Assembly (NCBI GenBank): GCA_022606425.2
Contig: JAHDVF020000067.1
Span: 682,001 to 746,000 of the forward strand
DNA from: Lepidostoma basale
Taxonomy: Eukaryota > Arthropoda > Insecta > Trichoptera > Lepidostomatidae
Reading direction: 5' to 3'
DNA: 64,000 bases
Both the position numbers and the translations under genes were made by a program. Under the pieces are notes generated by a model that was not told the origin of the DNA, made no database searches, and saw nothing but the letters and a program-made list of their open reading frames with translations. Below, one piece after another: positions 10,180-21,540 of this stretch. The stretch's first letter is position 1, and each line of letters opens with the position of its first letter.

Positions 10180-10860
10180 TCGGCTTTATTGTTTCTTGAA
10201 CAATGATGTAAAACTCCATATTAAATAATAAATTCCAATGAAAACGTCAGTTTTCTAGGCGTTTTATTATATTTTATGGGAATGACATGTTTCGTCCTTC
10301 TAAGGCATTATCATATTGTCTTTCTTCTTCTTCTTCTTTCTTTTTGTCCTGTCACACCTCCGTGGTGCATAGGGCCTCAAGGAATCTTCTCCATCCGACT
10401 CTATCGCATGCCTGATGCTTAACATCGTCCCAAGTGAGACCTGCTGCCTTAACCTCGGCATCATATTATACAATTTGTAAAAACATGTTTTTCTTAGAAA
10501 CACTTTATTCCGTTCTACCTCAAATTACTTATTATTATTATTTATTATTTATTTATATTAAGTCATTTAGTATTCCATAACTACGTAATAATTTTAATTT
10601 TTTTTTAATGAGTTCCAAAAAACACTTTACAGTATTTCAGGGCCTACCCAAATATTTATTTGTTAAAAATAAATAAAGCCACATTAATTTTCGTTAATTA
10701 CCATATTCTGCTCCATTTACAATTGTGTGAAAACAGCAACGAGCTGAAATTTCCCCACATATGATAATGCCTTAGAAGGGCGAAACATGTCGTTCCCATT
10801 AAATATAATTATACTTCTAGAAAACTAACATTTTCATTCGTATTAATTATTTGAAAACTA
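10180..10860. repeat. HH-2 palindrome with nested LINE tail
   Basis: Left arm TATTGTTTCTTGAACAATGA ... GGGAATGACATGTTTCGTCC (minus hammerhead half). Right arm ATGATAATGCCTTAGAAGGG then CGAAACATGTC (10764-10794, plus). A LINE 3' end is inserted at 10319-10465 between the arms. Core position G8 is A. Confidence 0.6.
10319..10466 (-). mobile_element. Nested LINE 3' end with target duplication
   Basis: Minus-strand reading gives AEVKAAGLTWDDVKHQA and GWRRFLEALC, the very end of an APE-type LINE ORF, ending in a GAAGAAGAAGAAG tail. ATCATATT is present at both borders, consistent with a target-site duplication. Severely 5'-truncated. Confidence 0.65.
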
Positions 10861-10869
10861 ACAGTTTAT

Positions 10870-12065
10870 TTTAAATCAAACTTTTTAATTTCTGATATTT
10901 TGTAAGCGATTTGTTTAATTTTAATATTATATCTTCAAGATAACATCAGATATTTAAGAAAAACATTGTTTTTCTATGATCACGTATATGATTAAATATC
11001 ATACAAGGGTTTATTTTAGATAAAAATGCTGTATTTAATAAAAATGTATTTTAATGAAAGAATTAATAAAACGCTTCTTGTAATGCTGTCTTGTGATGAA
11101 TCTAAGCAATAAGTTTACGTTGTGACGGGGTGGTTTGGATCAAGGGGGCATTCATTATTTATGTATAGAATGTTTAACAATTTGGAAATAATGAAAGGGC
11201 AGGTCTACAGAAAGGTATTAACGAAAGTTGCGGAATTACGAAATAAACTTAACATATAAACACACGCGGAGCCAATGAGGTGAATAATTCAGTTTGCGTT
11301 AAGTGTTCAACATTTACAGTTACTAAGCAGAACTAAGCGAACTAACTTCCATACATATGTTTGGAATTCAGGAACTTTATACATATATACAAACTCATGA
11401 TCATTATAACATGAAATATATTTTTTAATATGTAATGTAAAATTATAAAACTAGTAGAGATTATTGATACTAATTCCATGGATGATTTTATGGTTCAAGT
11501 ATGAATTAATAACATTTTATAATCCATCAAGATTTGATTATATTTGGCTTAAACTCTTGTTAACTGTTATATAAAAAAAACTCTCATGCGGTGTTGTGTT
11601 ATTGCTAACGTACAGTTTTTAAAATGTGATATGTAAAATATAAAAAAAATATTTAAAAATAATTGCTAAAACATACCCCGTAAACGCTCATAGCAAAGAA
11701 CATGGCCGAGACTTGTATTCGAATTTTGCGTGCAGGACAAAACACGACATAAAATTTAAAACTAGTCTCTCTCGCACTCATAAATATAGAAGTAGGGAGA
11801 ATAAAACGCAAAGAGTGTGCGTAAGTTGGTTGTACATAATTCATTTTATACACTGCAAATCGCGAAAATGCGATACACTTGTATATCGTTTAATTGTATT
11901 GGTGGAATATCTCCGAATTTCTATTAAATATTGTTTGTAATTTTTAATTATTTTTAGGGATGCGTTAGTGTTTAATCGAAGAAAAGGAATAGTTATATTG
12001 TTTTATAGTGATATTAAGGTTTTTAGAAACAATTTGTGATGAGATAAATGTATCTCTAAACTCTT
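10870..12065. other. Nothing recognised
   Basis: AT-rich. Overlapping opposite-strand open frames at 11653-11940 have no recognisable features and are probably chance. Confidence 0.4.
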
Positions 12066-12074
12066 TTGAACAAT

Positions 12075-12173
12075 TTGACCAATGACAGTGCAACAATCAC
12101 ACTGACATCCCCGGGAATCACTCAGTACCCCGGTAGTCAGAGATCTTACTACTTTGCCACGAAGGTCGTCTTA
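12075..12173 (-). mobile_element. SINE-A copy, 5' half
   Basis: Minus strand: ACGACCTTCGTGGCAAAGTA (degenerate A box), then a mutated B box and GTGTGATTGTTGCACTGTC. The 3' part is missing. Confidence 0.65.
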
Positions 12174-12612
12174 TGTGAAATACAAATGAAAACTCTTTTA
12201 CAATTCATATAGGATGCATGCATGCTCGTCAGTTTTTCCGACATCTCACGGAGCCAATATTGTATTCCATATACATATGAATTTGTTTTAACATACCGTA
12301 AATCGTATTTTTGCGTGTTTACCTTTATGAACGTGTAAAGTCATTGAAAATAGAGCTACGCCCTGTACTACCAGCCTATAAATAATTCTTATTGTGATGG
12401 GACTCAAATACTCCATTGCGTGTCGGGAGGAGAGTAGCTGACATGTTCAACACATTTTTTATACTCGTAATACGATATATATGTAAGATGTTTTAATTTA
12501 GCCATCATTCTTAGAAACAGTTATTGAAAAAATAATCTTTCGTCAAGTTCGCTGCTTCATAGATCATAGGTTCCCAACCTATTTCGCACCACTATCCCTT
12601 TAAAAAAAATAA

Positions 12613-12850
12613 AACGACCTTCGTGGCAGAGTGGTAAGAGCTCTGACTTCCATGCCACCCCGAAGGTCCCGATGGCAGTGTGATTGTCACAATGTCTTTG
12701 GTCTGGTGTAGAATTCACGTGACAATAAAATAGCGATAGATTGGCTACCCATCACACGTCATGAGAATCAATTTAATAGCTAAAATAAATTGAATACAGT
12801 AATTGGGTTCAAACGAACTGTTGTATGCAAGGGAAAAAAAATATTATTAT
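12613..12850 (+). mobile_element. SINE-A copy lacking the B box
   Basis: Starts ACGACCTTCGTGGCAGAGTG (A box), but the GGTTCGATTCC B box seen in other copies is cleanly absent: CGAAGGTCCC runs straight into GATGGCAGTG (about 12660-12680). The body (CTTTGGTCTGGTGTAGAATT, CACGTGACAATAAAAT) and the 3' region are intact. It could not be transcribed from an internal RNA polymerase III promoter in this state. Confidence 0.75.
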
Positions 12851-12944
12851 AAAACTATTATCTATATTTTATCTATCTATCTATCGAAACATACTTGATT
12901 TCGTGAACCCGCGTCTTTGTCTTTCTACTTGATAATACTAACCA

Positions 12945-13215
12945 TCCAACCATCACGCTGTCTCCCCGAAGAATAGGCAGAATTAATGGATTGCCACACT
13001 TTAACCGATGCGCCACTCCAACCTTCTCATTTCGTCCCCGCGGGAGACGCGGTGTGATGGTTTGAAAACCTCATCGCCACCATAGGCATCTCCCGTGCAC
13101 GTTTTGATCGTCCAATGTCAAAAAAATCTAAAACAAATAATATAAAATAAAATGATATAAAATAATATAACAAAATAAAAATAACATAACACATAATATT
13201 CTTTTTATGGTGCAT
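12945..13215 (-). mobile_element. Ends-only LINE derivative
   Basis: Read on the minus strand: CAGCTGACATATGCACC ... a T-rich stretch ... GATGCCTATGGTGGCGATGA (5' LINE region), CGCGTCTCCCGCGGGG, then a direct jump to GTGTGGCAATCCATT and the terminal GGGGAGACAGCGTGATGG. All internal coding sequence is missing. Same arrangement at 15248, 51783-52612, 58955 and 59995. Confidence 0.7.
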
Positions 13216-13510
13216 ATGTCAGCTGGACTAAGCGGACTTTTTTGTTTATTTAATTTATATTCCACGCATCCACCGTTCTTTTAATTAAACTTCGATTCAA
13301 TATGGTATATCGTCAACTGTCTTATTATTGATATCCCACTATTTATGACATAAATAGCTATTTTTAAAATTATTGTGTAAGTAATGTTAAGTCAGTAACA
13401 CAAAGTTATTTAAAATAAAATGAAAAAAAAGTTAATTCTGAACGGTAAAAAATAAACGTTTACCTAATTCTCATTAAAAAATTTAAATGATTATTTTTGC
13501 GAAAACAATA

Positions 13511-13694
13511 GGTGGTGGTCTAGGGGATAGAACGCTTGACTCCTGATCCAGGGGACTTGGGTTCAAGCCTGGACATGACCAGATTCCTTCTTCATAATAA
13601 TGAGCTATTTTCTGCTCACATTGAAGATTGTAATAATAAATTCTAATATCATTGCTTTAAACCCTTGGTATTAGTCTTTTCTTTAAAAAAAAAA
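13511..13694 (+). mobile_element. SINE-B copy (tRNA-derived)
   Basis: A tRNA-like head has the A box TGGTCTAGGGG (13516-13526) and the B box GGTTCAAGCC (13560-13569). A body follows with ATAATGAGCTATTTTCTGCT and an A-rich tail (13685-13694). A second copy lies at 42691-42870 and is about 90% similar by eye. The tRNA part is not a functional tRNA: no acceptor stem closes. Confidence 0.8.
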
Positions 13695-13699
13695 TAATA

Positions 13700-14095
13700 A
13701 TTTAGTAAATTTATATTTAGATAGAAAGATGAAATCAAAACTGTTTTTTTATTGATAGAATTTTATGTTAGAATCGATATCGAAATATTTAAAATTCGCA
13801 ATATATTTTTGAGTACCACAAACGTCTTATTTCGCCAAAAAATGTTTTAAAGTTCAACTTGAGATCAGCGCGGTGTAGTTTTATTACCCATAAATAAGAG
13901 AAGTGATGAATGTAATAGAAAGGGTCGCTCGTAAAAAAGATGTTATCTTTAGTTTGTTGCCTTCCTCTGTGTACTGATAAGAAACATGAATCTTTCTTGG
14001 TTCAAAGGTCAACCAACTCATGATATTTATACACTATATAGACGTATTGGATTACGGAAAGGATATATGTAAATATAAATATAAATAGAAATACT
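13700..14095. other. Nothing recognised
   Basis: No supported feature before the AAT microsatellite. Confidence 0.4.
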
Positions 14096-14152
14096 CGTAT
14101 TAATAATAATAACAATAACAACAATAATAACAATAATAATAATAATAATTAC

Positions 14153-14196
<44 letters not shown>

Positions 14197-14215
14197 TAAT
14201 AATAATAATCTAATA
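14096..14215. repeat. AAT/AAC microsatellite
   Basis: A run of AAT and AAC triplets over roughly 120 bp, continuous AAT at about 14152-14190. Confidence 0.95.
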
Positions 14216-14274
14216 GTAGACCTATGTGGTCTGTTCTCCATAGTCAATTATTTTCATGTCATGTATGATTAGCT

Positions 14275-14392
14275 GTATGAATGTGGAGGAAGCTAGAGGG
14301 GTGTGCCAGGATAGAGGAGTGTGGCAGTCCATTCTCTCTGCCTACCCATGCGGGAAAACGGCGTAATGGTTTGTTGTTGTTGTTGTTATTAT
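14275..14392 (+). pseudogene. LINE 3' terminus
   Basis: MNVEEARGVCQDRGVWQ-like translation with one frameshift, ending GETA-like (GGGAAAACGGCGTAATGG), followed by a GTT repeat tail (14369-14388). Confidence 0.65.
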
Positions 14393-14399
14393 ATAAATT

Positions 14400-15245
14400 A
14401 GTTCGTGTTAAACCACTAAATATTCGTGTTTACTATTATAAATTAATAATGGAGTTTTACAAAACTAAAACTTCAACTATAAATTAAACGAAATCCTTTG
14501 GTTTTTTTATTGACCTTTCGAGAAATCAAAATGCGTGACAGAGTCCTGAAATACCTGAAACATCTAACCACTTAAAATATCTCACGATTAAAACTTACGC
14601 CATATACTAGGTGGCGTTTCCATAAATCAACGTCAAAAGTGAATTGTAGTGAACATTTGAATTAAAACTTAAAACCGAGCGTAGAATTCAGTCACGAAGA
14701 GAGGGCTTTTGGCGATTTGCATTTTTTGTATTGCGTATTTGTTTGTAACGGAAAATAGCGCGGCGTGCCACCGCCACTAATGTGTTCGAGGGAATGTCTT
14801 AAGACGCAATAGCGGTCTCGGAATGTAGCAGAATTGTGAATGTTTTGGTTCCACATTAGAGAATGGGACCGGTTTTAGAATTGAAAAATAATTAGGACCT
14901 AAATTTAAGCATTTATCTCTGTTCCCTGCAAAATATAAATTGTTTTTCCTTGTGTGAGAACGTAGAAAAAATGCAGAATATCAATTTTCCTATTATAGAT
15001 TAAACGTTAACGAATTTATTGAAAACATTAATGATTATCGAAAATATTGATGGGAGCCGAAAAATCATTCAATAGAAATTCGGAGATAAAACACCAATAC
15101 AATCGAAAGATTCATCAGTGTATAGCATTTTCGCATATTTGCAGTGTAAAAATTGAATAATAAACAACTATCTCACATACATTGTTTGGGCTTAAATCAT
15201 TATCAATAATAATTTCTTACGTTTAATTTGCCTTATTTGCCAATT
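14400..15245. other. Unassigned, with a GC-richer patch
   Basis: About 14690-14890 is less AT-rich than its surroundings (GCGCGGCGTGCCACCGCCAC). It could hold a non-coding exon or promoter of the receptor gene downstream, but no splice site, core promoter or ORF supports this. Confidence 0.3.
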
Positions 15246-15247
15246 GG

Positions 15248-15385
15248 TGGCGATGAGGTTCGCAATCCAACACACTGTGTCTCCCGCGGGGGTGAAAAGA
15301 GAAGAGTTAAAGTGTGGCAGTCCATTTTTTCTGCCTACCCCTTTGAGGAGGCGGCGTGATGGTTAGTTAGTTAGTTAGTTTTATG
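15248..15385 (+). mobile_element. Ends-only LINE derivative, truncated
   Basis: GGCGATGAGGTTCGCAATCC, then TCTCCCGCGGGGGTGAAAAG (5' LINE region), joined to AAGTGTGGCAGTCCATTTTT and GAGGCGGCGTGATGGTTAGT (3' end), followed by a GTTA repeat tail. No coding sequence between. Confidence 0.7.
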
Positions 15386-15789
15386 TTTAATTTATGTTTA
15401 ATGTTTAACGTTATAAATTCTGGTTGCGTGGTATACTTGTATAATTTCAAATTAAGAATCGAAATGAGCTAATAACTAAATGATCATAAGCCAATGGGAT
15501 AGTTTTAATTTTAAACGGTAAGCGCCAGAAAAAAAGGGATTTCGCTTTCGGAAATTTTAGTTATTACATTAATTTTTTGTTTAATAATATTCATAGAAGC
15601 TTCTGGAATGAATTTGAGACTATGGTAATGATAGAATCAAGAGCCATAAGAGCAGAAAACGACGGTTTACTTTGAAAGTAGACCTCTAGTATGATCTTCA
15701 AAAATATGGAAGGACAGCTGGTAGTCCACAGAAGGAAACTATAAAGAAGGAAGACAATTGTACACATCTACTTGTACATAATTTGATTG

Positions 15790-16465
15790 ATACTTAAGCT
15801 TATACTTATACTTACAGCGTTAAACACGTTCTATAAAAGAGATGCGAGACCTGGAAATCTATCACGGACGTAATTGGAAAATTCCAGGTGTTTACAAATA
15901 TTCGTTATCGCTCATTATATTAGATCTTTTGGCCCCGGAGATTATATTAGTTACTCTAGGGGTCTGGCAGAAAAAATGTCAACAACAAGAGAACAAGTCT
16001 CTATCCCACAGCATTTCTTTTGGAAATGCTCGGAACCAATTCTTTACAGCTTCGAAGAGATGGGCATCTCATTACCCATTTCTTTAGATTAATCAGAGGA
16101 TATTTCGAGAACTCGGCCGTGCAAGGGAGTGTTGGTCTTTTTGTCCCTGATAGATATCTCCGACAGCGACAGCACAGATTGTTTTACAAATCTGCCTCTG
16201 GTGACACCGGTGGGAAGAGCAATTAGTCTGCTGAACGCGGTCTCCTCGGAGATCAACGTCTTTCATAAAAGTGAAGGTACGTTCAGGGGATAAATACTCT
16301 TGACTTTAGAAAGTATCTTATCTTCCTAATGTCGAACCATCTCTAATGCGTTCATGGTACTATTATGTTGTATTTTTATAATAATTTACATGTACTTAAT
16401 AGATACCTTAAACATTTTGCTGTTTGTAATGTCTTTTGAGTTAATAAACTGATTTGATTTGATTC
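15790..16465 (+). pseudogene. CR1/jockey-like LINE 3' remnant
   Basis: One frame begins CETWKSITDVIGKFQVF (a remnant of the YGCETWK motif). Further on, PDRYLRQRQHRLFYKSASG (about 16145-16201) and GRAISLLNAVSSEINVF match the C-terminal pattern of CR1/jockey-group reverse transcriptases. The copy ends with repeated GATTT units (16448-16468), a typical microsatellite 3' end. Several frameshifts. Confidence 0.6.
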
Positions 16466-16469
16466 GATT

Positions 16470-16715
16470 GTATACTAGGCGCAAACGGTTATGGATCGAT
16501 GACACCCTGAGACGAACCCAGTCTTCATTCCATGACGCGTTGGACTTGTCCTTTATTGACAGAAAGCAGATCTAGAGCCACTAGAGAAGAGCCCTGGAAG
16601 ATTAAGTCAAGTCAAAAGGCTTCACATGGAGTGGTATTAGGCATCACGCGTGTGATATAGTTAGAATCTAAGAGGCCTCGTCCACCAAGGGGATGACAGG
16701 ACAAGAAAAAAAAAG
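16470..16715 (+). pseudogene. LINE 3' fragment
   Basis: Weak translation of an RTE-like C terminus (LWIDDTLRRTQ, then WRALVKSKASHGV in another frame) ending in GACAGGACAAGAAAAAAAAA. Stops in all frames. Confidence 0.4.
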
Positions 16716-16719
16716 TTTG

Positions 16720-17395
16720 CTATTATCCTAATAAATTCTCGTATATCAAATTTTGCTTACAGTGTCAATTATGTTTAATACAGTTATATTTGACGTAATA
16801 ACATTATAAAATTCTAAAGCTATCTTTTTATAAGAACTTTGTTAGCATTTTTCTAATCTGATTAATATTTGAAAGAGAAAATTTATTTTATTATCTTTGA
16901 GTAACTAAGCTTCTAAGATAATTGACGCTAATATTAACTTTATAAAATTTTATTAGCTTAAATTGGTATTTGTACGTGGAATATTCTTCGGGACTGTTAG
17001 TATTCCTTCCACGATTTGCATAGTAACTTCCCTTGCCGGTTCGTATTTGCTGAATGCGAATGAGATGAAGCAATTAATAATTGAAATGCAGCCGTTGTGA
17101 AGTCGGGAAGTGAAATGTTTTCATAATGGTATTATCAAACTAGTACTTACAGAATTAAATTGGTTAATAATAAATGTGTTCTCGTATTAAAATTTATTGC
17201 AAAAATAAAATAAATATATTTGCGATGAACTTTAGAATAAAATCGTATTTTAACAACACTTTTTAATTTTTTTACTAAAATGTTTTCGATTGTATACAGT
17301 TTACTTAAATGTAAAATTTGTTTTAAAAAAATACTCCGAAGAAGGATGTACACAATCCAAAACACGTTTGTGAGAAGTGCAAAAAAGGTGTGACG
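16720..17395. other. Nothing recognised
   Basis: AT-rich. Open frames on the minus strand at 16891-17365 have no recognisable features. Confidence 0.4.
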
Positions 17396-17399
17396 TAAA

Positions 17400-17640
17400 C
17401 ATATTAAAAATTATTATTTCTTATACAATGATGTAAATGTCTACATTAAATAATTAATACGACTGAAAACGCGTGTTTTCTAGAACTTTTATTATATTTT
17501 ATAAGAATGGCATGTTTTGCCGTGACCCATTAACAAATGACTAGAAATTTAATAGCGAGGCAAAATATGTTATTCCCATAAAATATAATAAACACACAGA
17601 AAACAAACGTTTATATTCGTATTTAAATACAATAAGCAAA
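17400..17640. repeat. HH-2 palindrome, degraded
   Basis: Left arm TTATTTCTTATACAATGATG ... AGAATGGCATGTTTTGCCGT. Right arm AGCGAGGCAAAATATGTTAT ... CACACAGAAAACAAACG. GAAAC is mutated to CAAAA in the right arm. Confidence 0.5.
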
Positions 17641-17644
17641 TCCT

Positions 17645-18005
17645 CAAAATAATTAAAAAATATTCAAAAAAATTCAAATTTGAATTCACAACAATGTCAT
17701 TAACAATAATGCATATATTATTAAAAAAATTCGTGAAATTGAAATGCATCTGATTATTTTTGTATTAAATCTTTGTATTTCTGAAAATAATTTTAAATTA
17801 ATTAAAAAAACATTTCTTTATACAAAACAAATCTTAATATTCTATAAAATAACATTATTTCATTTGGTTCTATTGTAGTTCATTTAATAAGATTTTTCTA
17901 ACAATATTATAATTTAAAAACGATTTCTATTGAATTCATAAGGTGAATCATAAGTCTAATTGTTATATTGCTGTAAAAAAAGATGTGACGTATTTATAGA
18001 CGATT
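17645..18005. other. Nothing recognised
   Basis: Very AT-rich, no supported feature. Confidence 0.4.
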
Positions 18006-18009
18006 TAAG

Positions 18010-18720
18010 TCGTTGAACAAATCGCAACAGCAACAACTCATCACGAAATTTCCTCAGAGGGGTAGGAAGAGGGATCGGACCGCTTCTCGATACTTGCACA
18101 CATCTTTAGCTACCTTCACATTCATACAGCGAGTCATATTTCTTCTTACCTTTAGCATGGCCGACCTTTAAATTTTGATGAATTTGATCATGCCAAGTTT
18201 TTCTCGGTCTCCCACGACTCTGTACTCTATTCACATCGTTAACGTGTACTTTATAACCATTTTTTCTTAATCCATGCATTCAATATGTCCAAATCATCGC
18301 AGTGATCTTTTCATAATTGAGTTACAAATACTTTCTTCCGTTTTATATTCCTTACGTATATCAGCAATTGAAAATCTTTCGTAAATCGTTCCGGGTTCGA
18401 TTCCCGGCGAGGGCACTGTGATTGTCACACCGTCTTTGGTCTGGTGTAGAATTCACGTGACAATAAAATGGCGATAGATTGGATACCTATAACATGTCAC
18501 GAGAATCACTATGATAGCTATACCTTTTAAATCGATTTGGCTCATACTGTCATGATGTAAAGAGTGATTCAACAAAATAATAATAAGAATAAAAAAAAAC
18601 ACATAAGTCTAAGGGATCTCATCTCTACCGCTTTATTCAGCTCTCATCCTTCTTCTGCTAGCTTCATGCTTCACTTCCATACATCAATGAACAATTCGCG
18701 ATATACTATAAAATATCTAC
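18010..18720 (-). pseudogene. LINE C-terminal region with nested SINE-A
   Basis: Minus-strand remnant spanning the DQINQI, GHMERM and DRISNADIRKE regions (18010-18388), interrupted by a SINE (18389-18590) and resuming with the SLRRM/YGSEAW region (18600-18690). Continuity of the LINE on both sides shows that the SINE inserted later. Many stops. Confidence 0.65.
18389..18592 (+). mobile_element. SINE-A copy, 5'-truncated
   Basis: Begins at the B box (GGTTCGATTCC, 18394-18404), so the A box is missing. The body CTTTGGTCTGGTGTAGAATT and CACGTGACAATAAAATGGCG is intact. The copy ends in TGATGTAAAGAGTGATTC and an AATAATAAGAAT tail. Confidence 0.8.
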
Positions 18721-18724
18721 GAAA

Positions 18725-19110
18725 TTTTCTTTTTGTGTACTTTTAATGAACGGACAATTATTTTACGTGATTGACTTGATAATAAATAATGTAATCCTTG
18801 AATACTACGTATTGTAAGTATAATGAGCTTCGTTTGTGTAGGGCGATGAGAAATTAATGGAAACAATTAATCGACTACCATAATCAAAATCAGTACAAAG
18901 CATGCCTTAGTTTTGACAGGTTACACGAAATTGGTCTTCGGCATCCAGTCCTGTGGAGTCTCATCAATATATACGTATCTCTATCCACATATCTATCCGT
19001 GCTATGTTCCCGTAATTATTTTAATTTTTTAAAATAAAATTCAGTTCTTCTTTGTACGTTCACAACACTTTATTTTATGTACATATTCATATGAAGAACT
19101 CACTTTGTTA
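18725..19110. other. Nothing recognised
   Basis: No supported feature. Confidence 0.4.
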
Positions 19111-19134
19111 TTAAATTGTTACATATATTCAATA

Positions 19135-19660
19135 AGGTAGAAACAATTTTGAAAAAGAAGCCGACCGAAAAATTCAGTTGGGTTGGGCGGCCTTTGGAAA
19201 ATTACGTCATGTTCTTACCTCTAAAATACCACAATGCCTCAAGACTAAAGTCTTCAACCATTGCGTCTTGCCATTCACGACGTACGGAGCCGAGATGTGG
19301 ACACTGAAAAAAAGGACTAGTCTACAGATTCAAGTTCGCTCAACGCGCCATGGAAAGAGCCATGCTTGGAATAACCTTGAGGAACAAACCAAGATGACTG
19401 AGGTGGCTCTGAAGATAGGTGGGCTGAAGTGGCGATGGGCTGGCCATATCTGTCTGAGAATCGACGGCCGATGGAGGAGACGGGTTCTGGAGTGGAGACC
19501 ACGTACATGATTCCGTAGAGTTGAACCTCTCCCTGCCCCCTGGACCGACGATCTGAAGAGGATTGCTGGACATGGATGGATGGGAGCGGCAATGGATAGG
19601 GGGCGGTGGCGTGCTTTGGGAGAAGTTTACATTCAGCAGTAGATGACAGACCGCTGATGA
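19135..19660 (+). pseudogene. RTE-type LINE C-terminal fragment
   Basis: In adjacent frames: LGWAAFGKLRHVLTSKIPQ (about 19172-19230), CLKTKVFNHCVLPFTTYGA, then GLKWRWAGHICLRIDGRW (19421-19475), RRRVLEWRPR (19476-19505), and after a stop a WTDDLKRIAGHGWMGAAMD block (19550-19610) with YIQQ at the end. This is the conserved end of an APE-type LINE polyprotein. About 90% of the expected C-terminal third is present, but frameshifts and a stop break it. Confidence 0.8.
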
Positions 19661-19689
19661 CGATGATGATGACATATATTCACCATATC

Positions 19690-19975
19690 ATCATCATCAG
19701 CCTTAAGTCGTCCAGTGCTGAACATAAACCTCCCTTCCCGACTTCCACAACTTTCTATCTCTCGACGCTCTGTGATATTGACCTCCTGCCACTCTCTTGA
19801 TGTCGTCAGACCATCTGGCTTGTGGCCTGCCAGGATTTTTATTGCCGGTTCTCGGTCACCACTCCAGGTTGCGTCTTGTCCACCGATCATCCGTTGTTCT
19901 CGCTATATGGCCGGTCCAATTCCACTTCAACTAAGCTATTTTGCACGCTACGTCTGCAACTGACTGATGTTTAAC
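19690..19975 (-). pseudogene. RTE-type LINE C-terminal fragment, opposite strand
   Basis: Minus strand: GPAI followed by DDRWTRR-like, TWSGDREPAIK, GRPQARWSDDI-like, RKLWKSGEGGLCSALDDL-like motifs, ending in GATGATGATGATATGG. It lies tail to tail with the preceding copy, separated only by the GATGATGA tails. Confidence 0.7.
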
Positions 19976-20104
19976 ATTTATATTATTAAACATAAAATAA
20001 CACTTTGTATATTATCCATGAAATTGTAATAACGCTAACTAGTTTTGCTTGTACACACGCTTCATCAAGGCAATATAAAAATAAATACAGATTTAAATCA
20101 ATAT

Positions 20105-20620
20105 ATTTAACTAACCATCACGTTGTCTCTCCACCACGACTTCTTCGGTCTTCCTCTTTTGCTAGTTCCATTTCGATCGTAAGCATATACTTTTTTTACC
20201 ATTCTTTCTTCATTCCTCAATTCTTTCCAAATGTTTAAGATATATTAATGATCTTTTCATTATTTTGTTCCTAACACTTTAATCCTCACCGCATTCACTT
20301 ATTATATTTACATTCGACACTTTCTCATTCACAGTTTTTCACACACTCGTCTAAGAGATCTCATTTCTACTGCATTTATTATATATTCATCTTTCTCTTG
20401 CCAGTTCCATGCTTTTCTTCCATACATAAGGGTCGGTACAAGAATTTCACTGCAAACTAGCATTTTAGATTTTTGGGATAGGCTATTGTTTGCGATAGCA
20501 ACTTGAAGTTCACCATTCTCTTTTTGCCTGTCCCAACCTTTCTTTCAATATTTTTCTGCATTAGTCCATATTTTGTAAACATACAACCTAAATATACAAA
20601 CTTATCTACTTGTTTTCGAT
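20105..20620 (-). pseudogene. LINE C-terminal region, degraded
   Basis: Minus-strand remnant of the recurrent LINE from MLVCS-like and YGRKAWNWQ (near 20430) through SLRRV to the GRPKKSW region (near 20150), with the usual TTAACTAACCATCACG 3' border at 20110-20125. An internal deletion removes the segment just upstream of the terminal GETA. Confidence 0.65.
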
Positions 20621-20869
20621 ATTTCAATATATATTAACAAATTGATTGTCGTAACGAAACAAATTGTAGTATTACAATTCCGTGATTAATGTAAAATAAG
20701 AAAAAAGTCAAATAAAGTAACAAATTACTTTATTTTACTTTTCGTACGACGCGACGCCTTGTTTTGTTTTTCGTTAAAATTTGTGCATCAAAAAATATTG
20801 TGTCACAACCCGAACACGCAAAAAAAGTGTTGTAAAAAATACTAAATATAATCCTATTTCTTCTATATT

Positions 20870-21015
20870 TGCCATTACTTTGTGTTGAGGATGTTGATTG
20901 TTTATTTTCTACATACTTTATACAACATACACTTTATTAACATATTTTTATTTTATTTAATACACACACATACATTACATTATTGACACACACATACACA
21001 CACTTTATTAACATA

Positions 21016-21059
<44 letters not shown>

Positions 21060-21295
21060 TAAATAAAATAAAAATTAAAAACCAAACATTTGTCGGACAA
21101 ACAAGCCCATCATCAGTGATATTATATAAATATAACAAATATTTTATAAAAATTTCACGAATGTAGTCATATTTCCGATTTAAAAAAAAAATTATTTATA
21201 CTATTACTGCAATTGGCTTGTGTGTTAAAAACATGTTAAGTTTATATATTTTTTAATAAAGTGTGTGCTGTATACAAAGTATATAAAAATAGTAA
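20870..21295. repeat. HH-1 palindrome with GT microsatellite
   Basis: Left arm CATACTTTATACAACATACA, right arm GTGCTGTATACAAAGTATAT. A minus-strand hammerhead (about 21085-21116) reads CTGATGA, T, GGGCTTGTTTGTCC, then GACAAATGTTT, so the catalytic CTGATGA is present but GAAAC is mutated to GACAA. A (CA)/(GT) dinucleotide expansion lies in the left arm (20987-21058). Confidence 0.6.
21017..21057. repeat. GT microsatellite
   Basis: Uninterrupted TG dinucleotides from about 21017 to 21057, preceded by shorter CA runs. Confidence 0.95.
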
Positions 21296-21430
21296 CAGTA
21301 ATTCTATTTATTTAAATGTAAATGTATTATACATTGGAAGTTCACAACACAACATAATATCGAATATAAAAGAAAATCAAAACTTTCGTGTAGGTACGTG
21401 TAGATAATTTTTCATGCAGTAATTAATGTT

Positions 21431-21444
21431 TTCTTTTGTTACAG
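21431..21444 (+). promoter_or_regulatory. 3' splice site upstream of receptor exon
   Basis: The pyrimidine-rich TTCTTTTGTTACAG ends at 21444, so the exon would begin at 21445 with about 96 nt of 5' untranslated sequence. This implies at least one further upstream, non-coding exon, which I could not place. Confidence 0.7.
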
Positions 21445-21513
21445 GGAAAAATCTCGTGTTGGGGAAAAAATAAATCGTAGAAATATTAGTGCAGAGTTGA
21501 GTAATTGTGGATA

Positions 21514-21519
21514 ATGTGA
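21514..21519 (+). promoter_or_regulatory. Minimal start-stop uORF
   Basis: ATG followed immediately by TGA, 27 nt upstream of and in frame with the main ATG. It is the only ATG between the inferred acceptor and the receptor start. Start-stop elements are known to stall initiating ribosomes in other genes. Here the effect is inferred from position alone. Confidence 0.55.
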
Positions 21520-21540
21520 GCGTGGATAACACCAGGCAAT

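Noticed and set aside
11653..11940. Pair of overlapping short ORFs
   Set aside because: Both strands are open over the same bases with no recognisable domain. Chance ORFs in AT-rich DNA.
14096..14215. CRISPR-like array
   Set aside because: Simple AAT/AAC microsatellite with no spacer structure.
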